From positions 1-10,593 of the forward strand of contig JANTFQ010000053.1 of NCBI GenBank assembly GCA_024763405.1: DNA of 10,593 nucleotides, in the 5' to 3' direction. A program made the translations under genes and the position numbers. Source of the DNA: Calditrichaceae bacterium (GTDB lineage Bacteria > Calditrichota > Calditrichia > Calditrichales > Calditrichaceae). Every line of letters begins with the position of its first letter. Position 1 is the first letter of the stretch. The notes beneath the pieces were generated by a model. It did not search any database. It saw nothing but the letters and a program-made list of their open reading frames with translations, and was not told the DNA's origin. This document shows positions 7,418-10,593 of the stretch, piece by piece.

Positions 7418-8752
7418 TCATTCATTTACAAATCCATGGGCTTTAAGTCTGCGCCACAACGTGGTACGCCCGATGCCCATTTCCGCCGCCACACGCGAAC
7501 GGTTCCATTGATGTTTTTGCAGCAGGTTTTTAAGCAATAAATATTCATCCGCCTGAACGGGCATATTTTCTTCGGGCAGACGATCGGTACATTTTATACC
7601 GGCACGAATATTCAAAGGCAGTTTGGACGCGTGGATGATTGTATCTTTGCTGCGGGCGAATGCATATTCGATGGCATTTTCCAGTTCACGTACATTTCCC
7701 GGCCACTGATAACCAGTCAGATAATCCATGGCTTCATCATCAACTTCGGTTATATTTTTACCGGAAATTAAGGCATATTTTTTAAGAAAATGCTGCACTA
7801 AATGGGGAATATCACTCCGCCTTTGCCGTAACGGGGGGATTTCGATGGGAATCACATTCAGACGGTAAAACAGGTCCTCGCGCATGCGTCCTTCCTGCAT
7901 TTCCACATTCACATTTTTATTGGTAGCCGCAATCACGCGCACATCCACTTTACGGGTAATGGATTCACCCACCCGTTCGAAGGTTCCTTCCTGCACAACC
8001 CGCAACAGCTGTACTTGCATTTGCAAGGGCATCTCCGCCGCTTCATCGAGAAAAATGGTACCGCCATCGGCTATTTCGAAACGCCCGACACGATCTTTGA
8101 CAGCGTCCGTAAATGCTCCTTTTACATGTCCGAATAATTCACTCGCTAACAGTTGAGGCGGAAAGACGGAACAATTTATCTTGACGAAGGGTTTGTCTTT
8201 TCGGCTGCTGATCTTCTGTATGGCGTCGGCGATCATCTCTTTACCGGTTCCGGATTCCCCTGTAATCATTACACTGGAATGTGAGTCCGCCACTTCTTCT
8301 ATTAGTTTATAAATTTCAACCATTGATTTATGACGGCCAATGACTCCGTGAAAACCGGATGCGTTAATTAAATTTTTCTGAATTGTTTCAAGGTGGGACA
8401 TATCCCGAAAGGAGACAACACCGCCAATGGGTTTATTTTCAGCGTCTTTGAGTACGCTGGCATTTATTTTTACAGGTAGGCGGCGGCCCTTTTTAGTGAC
8501 CATTTCACTTTCCAAATCATATACCGAAGCGCCGTTTTCCAGTACCCGTTCGATGGGACATTCACCGAAGCAGCGTTTAGATTTAAATACATTTTTACAG
8601 AAATCGCCAATTACATCCGCTTTTTTTACGCCAAACATCTGTTCGCCGGCACGGTTAAGACTGTTGATGCGAAAATCTTTATCTACCGTAAACAGGCCTT
8701 CTCCGAGAGAGTCCAGAATCACTTCTGTTAGTTTTCCATTGGTCAGCTTCAT
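7418..8752 (-). CDS. PAS-domain sigma-54-dependent transcriptional activator
   Basis: 444 residues with the enhancer-binding-protein layout. The N-terminal PAS sensor (about 8-122) contains a cysteine cluster, Cys52, Cys61 and Cys65 (FCKNVFKSKRCFGECPIER). The AAA+ domain (about 136-365) has Walker A GESGTGKE at 165-172, sigma-54-contact loop GAFTDA at 212-217 (the usual motif is GAFTGA), Walker B GTIFLDE at 231-237 and an arginine-finger region REDLFYRLNV at 291-300. The C-terminal Fis-type helix-turn-helix (about 404-442) has NRSRVAAEMGIGRTTLWRRL. There is no receiver domain, so it probably senses a small molecule, metal or redox state through PAS. The start at 8752 is the only Met before residue 39; its ribosome site is modest (GGACAGG). 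GTTTC/GAAAC inverted repeats lie both upstream of its start and between it and the TPR gene, suggesting autoregulation plus activation of that gene. Confidence 0.93.
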   Translation of the reverse strand: MKLTNGKLTEVILDSLGEGLFTVDKDFRINSLNRAGEQMFGVKKADVIGDFCKNVFKSKRCFGECPIERVLENGASVYDLESEMVTKKGRRLPVKINASVLKDAENKPIGGVVSFRDMSHLETIQKNLINASGFHGVIGRHKSMVEIYKLIEEVADSHSSVMITGESGTGKEMIADAIQKISSRKDKPFVKINCSVFPPQLLASELFGHVKGAFTDAVKDRVGRFEIADGGTIFLDEAAEMPLQMQVQLLRVVQEGTFERVGESITRKVDVRVIAATNKNVNVEMQEGRMREDLFYRLNVIPIEIPPLRQRRSDIPHLVQHFLKKYALISGKNITEVDDEAMDYLTGYQWPGNVRELENAIEYAFARSKDTIIHASKLPLNIRAGIKCTDRLPEENMPVQADEYLLLKNLLQKHQWNRSRVAAEMGIGRTTLWRRLKAHGFVNE

Positions 8753-8761
8753 ACCCTGTCC

Positions 8762-8778
8762 GTTTCAACAAATGAAAC
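8762..8778. promoter_or_regulatory. 17-bp palindrome GTTTCA-5-TGAAAC in the activator leader
   Basis: A perfect inverted repeat with 6-bp arms, 10 nt upstream of the activator start codon. It matches the half-sites near the TPR promoter. Being so close to the start, bound protein would more likely block than activate, so autorepression is inferred. Confidence 0.55.
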
Positions 8779-8783
8779 ATATT

Positions 8784-8800
8784 TGAAATAATTTGTTTCA
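8784..8800. promoter_or_regulatory. Second inverted repeat TGAAA-7-TTTCA upstream of the activator
   Basis: TGAAA (8784-8788) and TTTCA (8796-8800) form a 17-bp inverted repeat with half-sites in the opposite order to the neighbour at 8762-8778; TTGTTTCA is present at 8793-8800. A weak sigma-70-like pair (TTGAAT 8830-8825, TAATTT 8807-8802, 17-nt spacer, minus strand) would place the start site on or near this repeat. The remaining gap up to 8888 is AT-rich with nothing else I can name. Confidence 0.45.
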
Positions 8801-8888
8801 TAAATTAAACATTCCAGTTAATGGATTCAAGTATTTAGTTGTTTTGTTTAAATCAAATGAGATACGCCTTTTAGTACTCCTCCAAAAA

Positions 8889-10433
8889 CTATTTATCTCC
8901 TTCGCTTTTTTCTAAATAGATAACTTCTCTGCTACTTTCATTTTCGTTTCGGTTCACAGCTGAGACAGATACCTGTCTTAATTTATCACTCTTTCCATTT
9001 TCGTCCTTCTTTGGATATAAAGGAATTTTAAATTTAATCTGGCTTCGATTAAGGATATGATATTTTTTCTCTGTCCCATACTGGAAATAAATAATCCATT
9101 TAAACAGGTTGTCGTATGCAGAGACGGATCGTTTAATAAAGAGGGTGTCCTTTTGCAGAGAACTCTGTACTTCCGGAGCAGAAATGTTGTTTTTGCCCAG
9201 CCAGGGTGAAGCAGGTACTAACGCCTGTTTATGATAAGGACCGTTTAGCAGGGCCATATTCAGTACAGCGCTCGTATCCATAAAGGCTTTCATACTGAAC
9301 AATACCTGTCCCGCACCTTCGGGTACAAAGCCCCGCGAAATCATTATCTCATTAGTTAACTCATCCACTCCTTCTGCGCCTTTCATTTTGCCTGCATAAA
9401 GCCCCGGCCACACATGGCGGCCTCTTTTATTTTCACGCGTCCACCAGCCAAGAAGCACAGGAAAACTTTGTTTAATTTGATTAATGGGCCAGTATAATTG
9501 CGGTGTAAAATAATCCAGCCAACCTTCATTGAGCCACAAACGGGCATCGGCATATAATACATCGTACTGATCAAATCCGGAAATGGATGGAGGCTGGCCC
9601 GGGCGATACAGGCCAAAAGGACTTAAGCCAAATTTGACCCAGGGTTTTTCCTTTTTTATTTCCCGATACAACTTTTGAATGAATGTATTTACAGCATTCC
9701 GCCGCCAGTCTTTTCGGCTTAATGTACCACCTGCCTGCAGATAGGCCTGCCAGGTATCTTCATCGGGAAAATTTTTATTATTATTGTAGGATGGATAGGG
9801 ATAAAAATAATCATCAAAATGAATTCCGTCCACATCATAGCGTCTCAGCACATCCATTACCACATTAAAAGAATAATCCTGTGTTTCTTTTTTTGCCGGG
9901 TCCAGCCAGTAGTATCCTTTTTCCAGTTTTTTTACTATTTCCGGTCGCGTATTAACAACAGAAACCTTGCTGACCTCACCGCCTTTTGGATGATGCGCCC
10001 GGTATGGATTAAACCAGGCGTGCAATTCCAGTCCTCTTTTATGTGCTTCCTCAATCCAAAATTTAAGCGGATCATAAAATGGATTCGGTGCCTGCCCCTG
10101 TGTTCCGGTTAAATAATAAGACCAGGGTTCCAGGTTGCTTTGATAAAAAGCGTCACAATGGGGACGAACCTGAAAGACAACCGCATTCATATTTAATTTC
10201 TGAACGGTGTCCAAAATAGCAAGCGCTTCCTGTTTTTGCTTCTCTACCGGTAATCCAGGTTTGCTGGGCCAATCAATATTGGCGACTGTCGCAACCCAAA
10301 CCGCACGGAATTCACGCGGGACAATACTTTTAAAGGCATCTGTTTCAGGAGGAACCTGTGGCTTAAACACGGCACAACCATTGAGAATGAAAATCAGGAG
10401 AATCGAGAGGGAATACTGTTTTTTCTGTGTCAT
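8889..10433 (-). CDS. GHL10-family glycosyl hydrolase-like lipoprotein (DigH/YddW-type)
   Basis: 514 residues from the ATG at 10433. The N-terminus is a lipoprotein signal: MTQKKQ, a hydrophobic run, then lipobox LNGC with the lipidated Cys20. The glycosyl-hydrolase-like 10 domain (about 38-345) shows REFRAVWVATVANIDWPS, AVVFQVRPHCDAFY, LHAWFNPYRAHHP, VDGIHFDDYFYPYPSY (about 201-216, paired Asp207 and Asp208 at the expected catalytic strand), FGLSPFGLYRPG and LDYFTPQLYWPI. The family includes E. coli DigH/YddW, an outer-membrane lipoprotein that cleaves denuded peptidoglycan glycan strands, so a cell-wall role at the periplasmic face is likely. The last 110 residues or so look beta-rich and are unassigned. 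The frame stays open to a GTG at 10532, but that extension has no signal peptide and reads into the tRNA-like element, so it is rejected. The ribosome site before 10433 is weak (GGGTAAATAGT). Confidence 0.88.
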   Translation of the reverse strand: MTQKKQYSLSILLIFILNGCAVFKPQVPPETDAFKSIVPREFRAVWVATVANIDWPSKPGLPVEKQKQEALAILDTVQKLNMNAVVFQVRPHCDAFYQSNLEPWSYYLTGTQGQAPNPFYDPLKFWIEEAHKRGLELHAWFNPYRAHHPKGGEVSKVSVVNTRPEIVKKLEKGYYWLDPAKKETQDYSFNVVMDVLRRYDVDGIHFDDYFYPYPSYNNNKNFPDEDTWQAYLQAGGTLSRKDWRRNAVNTFIQKLYREIKKEKPWVKFGLSPFGLYRPGQPPSISGFDQYDVLYADARLWLNEGWLDYFTPQLYWPINQIKQSFPVLLGWWTRENKRGRHVWPGLYAGKMKGAEGVDELTNEIMISRGFVPEGAGQVLFSMKAFMDTSAVLNMALLNGPYHKQALVPASPWLGKNNISAPEVQSSLQKDTLFIKRSVSAYDNLFKWIIYFQYGTEKKYHILNRSQIKFKIPLYPKKDENGKSDKLRQVSVSAVNRNENESSREVIYLEKSEGDK

Positions 10434-10490
10434 ACTATTTACCCATATAGTTTTGCTTTTATTTTTATTAACCATTAAATTCAACGGCTT

Positions 10491-10574
10491 CTGGAAAGGT
10501 GCGAGAGCGGTTGAATCGGACGGTCTCGCCACAAAGGTGGTCCCTTACGGGAAAAACCGTTGTGCCCTCCCCAG
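10491..10574 (-). ncRNA. Possible structured leader RNA on the minus strand (alternative reading of the tRNA-like element)
   Basis: Read on the minus strand, CTGGGGAGG (10574-10566) pairs fully with CCTTTCCAG (10499-10491) if two G-U pairs are allowed; on the plus strand these would be A-C mismatches. Inside are two hairpins: CACAA/TTGTG (10564-10560 with 10534-10530) topped by TCCC-GTAA-GGGA with a GNRA-type loop, and GCGAGA/TCTCGC (10529-10524 with 10506-10501). Together this is a three-way junction ending 57 nt before the lipoprotein start codon. I cannot match it to a known riboswitch class, and the tRNA reading may explain part of the pairing. Confidence 0.3.
10493..10564 (+). pseudogene. 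tRNA-Ser(CGA)-like sequence interrupted in the anticodon loop
   Basis: From 10493 the plus strand follows the 5' half of a bacterial tRNA-Ser: acceptor strand GGAAAGG, T8, a D-arm with CGA/TCG stem (10502-10504, 10516-10518) around the loop GAGCGGTTGAA, then anticodon stem ACGGT (10520-10524) and CTCG. The matching AAAACCGTTGTG is present (10553-10564), with ACCGT pairing to ACGGT, but only after about 24 extra nt that hold two mini-hairpins, CCAC-4-GTGG and TCCC-4-GGGA. After 10564 I cannot find a variable arm or a TTCGAATCC-type T-arm in the remaining 29 nt. Options: a broken or remodelled tRNA gene, a tRNA whose 3' part lies outside the window, or a tRNA-derived element. The insert is far too short for a group I intron by itself. 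Confidence 0.45.
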
Positions 10575-10593
10575 AATATTTTGTATCATTATT

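Noticed and set aside
10434..10532. N-terminal extension of the GHL10 lipoprotein from a GTG at 10532
   Set aside because: It would bury the lipoprotein signal peptide 33 residues inside and translate part of the tRNA-like element; starting at 10433 gives a textbook lipobox.
1..10593. CRISPR arrays, insertion sequences, rRNA
   Set aside because: No spaced direct repeats, transposase frame, terminal inverted repeats flanking a gene, or rRNA-like stretches were seen on either strand.

Overview
The window is bacterial, of moderate GC, and compact. All nine genes lie on the minus strand, so transcription runs from high to low coordinates. The gene set suggests an uncultured or little-studied member of the FCB group, perhaps Calditrichota-like: a long ALDH4-type PruA, a secreted lamin-tail protein ending in a FlgD-like module, a GHL10 lipoprotein, and a bacterial homologue of the archaeal cyclic 2,3-diphosphoglycerate synthetase. 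That placement rests on protein flavour alone and is an inference.

Layout in transcription order. The right edge (10491-10574) holds a structured element that on the plus strand looks like a tRNA-Ser(CGA) whose anticodon loop is interrupted by about 24 nt. The same bases would form a three-way-junction RNA on the minus strand, just upstream of a GHL10 (DigH/YddW-type) lipoprotein gene (10433-8889). Next is a PAS-AAA+-Fis sigma-54 activator (8752-7418). After it come a sigma-54 promoter (7261-7277) and a small TPR protein (7238-6810). Then a tight cluster: an unknown 148-aa protein (6701-6255), xerD (6255-5365), a geranylgeranyl-reductase-family flavoprotein (5335-4046), and a secreted LTD/CARDB/LTD/FlgD-like protein (4065-2329). 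A 187-nt gap with a candidate promoter precedes pruA (2141-510). The left edge holds the first third of a cyclic-2,3-DPG-synthetase-like gene (440-1).

The most coherent regulatory unit is the activator with its neighbour. A -24/-12 promoter with exact 10-nt GG-GC spacing sits directly in front of the TPR gene. GTTTC/GAAAC inverted repeats lie about 80-160 bp upstream of its predicted start site, where bacterial enhancers are normally found. The same motif recurs twice just upstream of the activator's own start codon. I infer a local circuit: the activator drives the TPR gene from distal sites and controls its own expression through sites in its leader.

The unknown gene, xerD, the reductase and the secreted protein are coupled by overlaps or a short gap and are probably one operon. 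PruA (P5C to glutamate) and the downstream cyclic-DPG-synthetase homologue probably form a second transcription unit.
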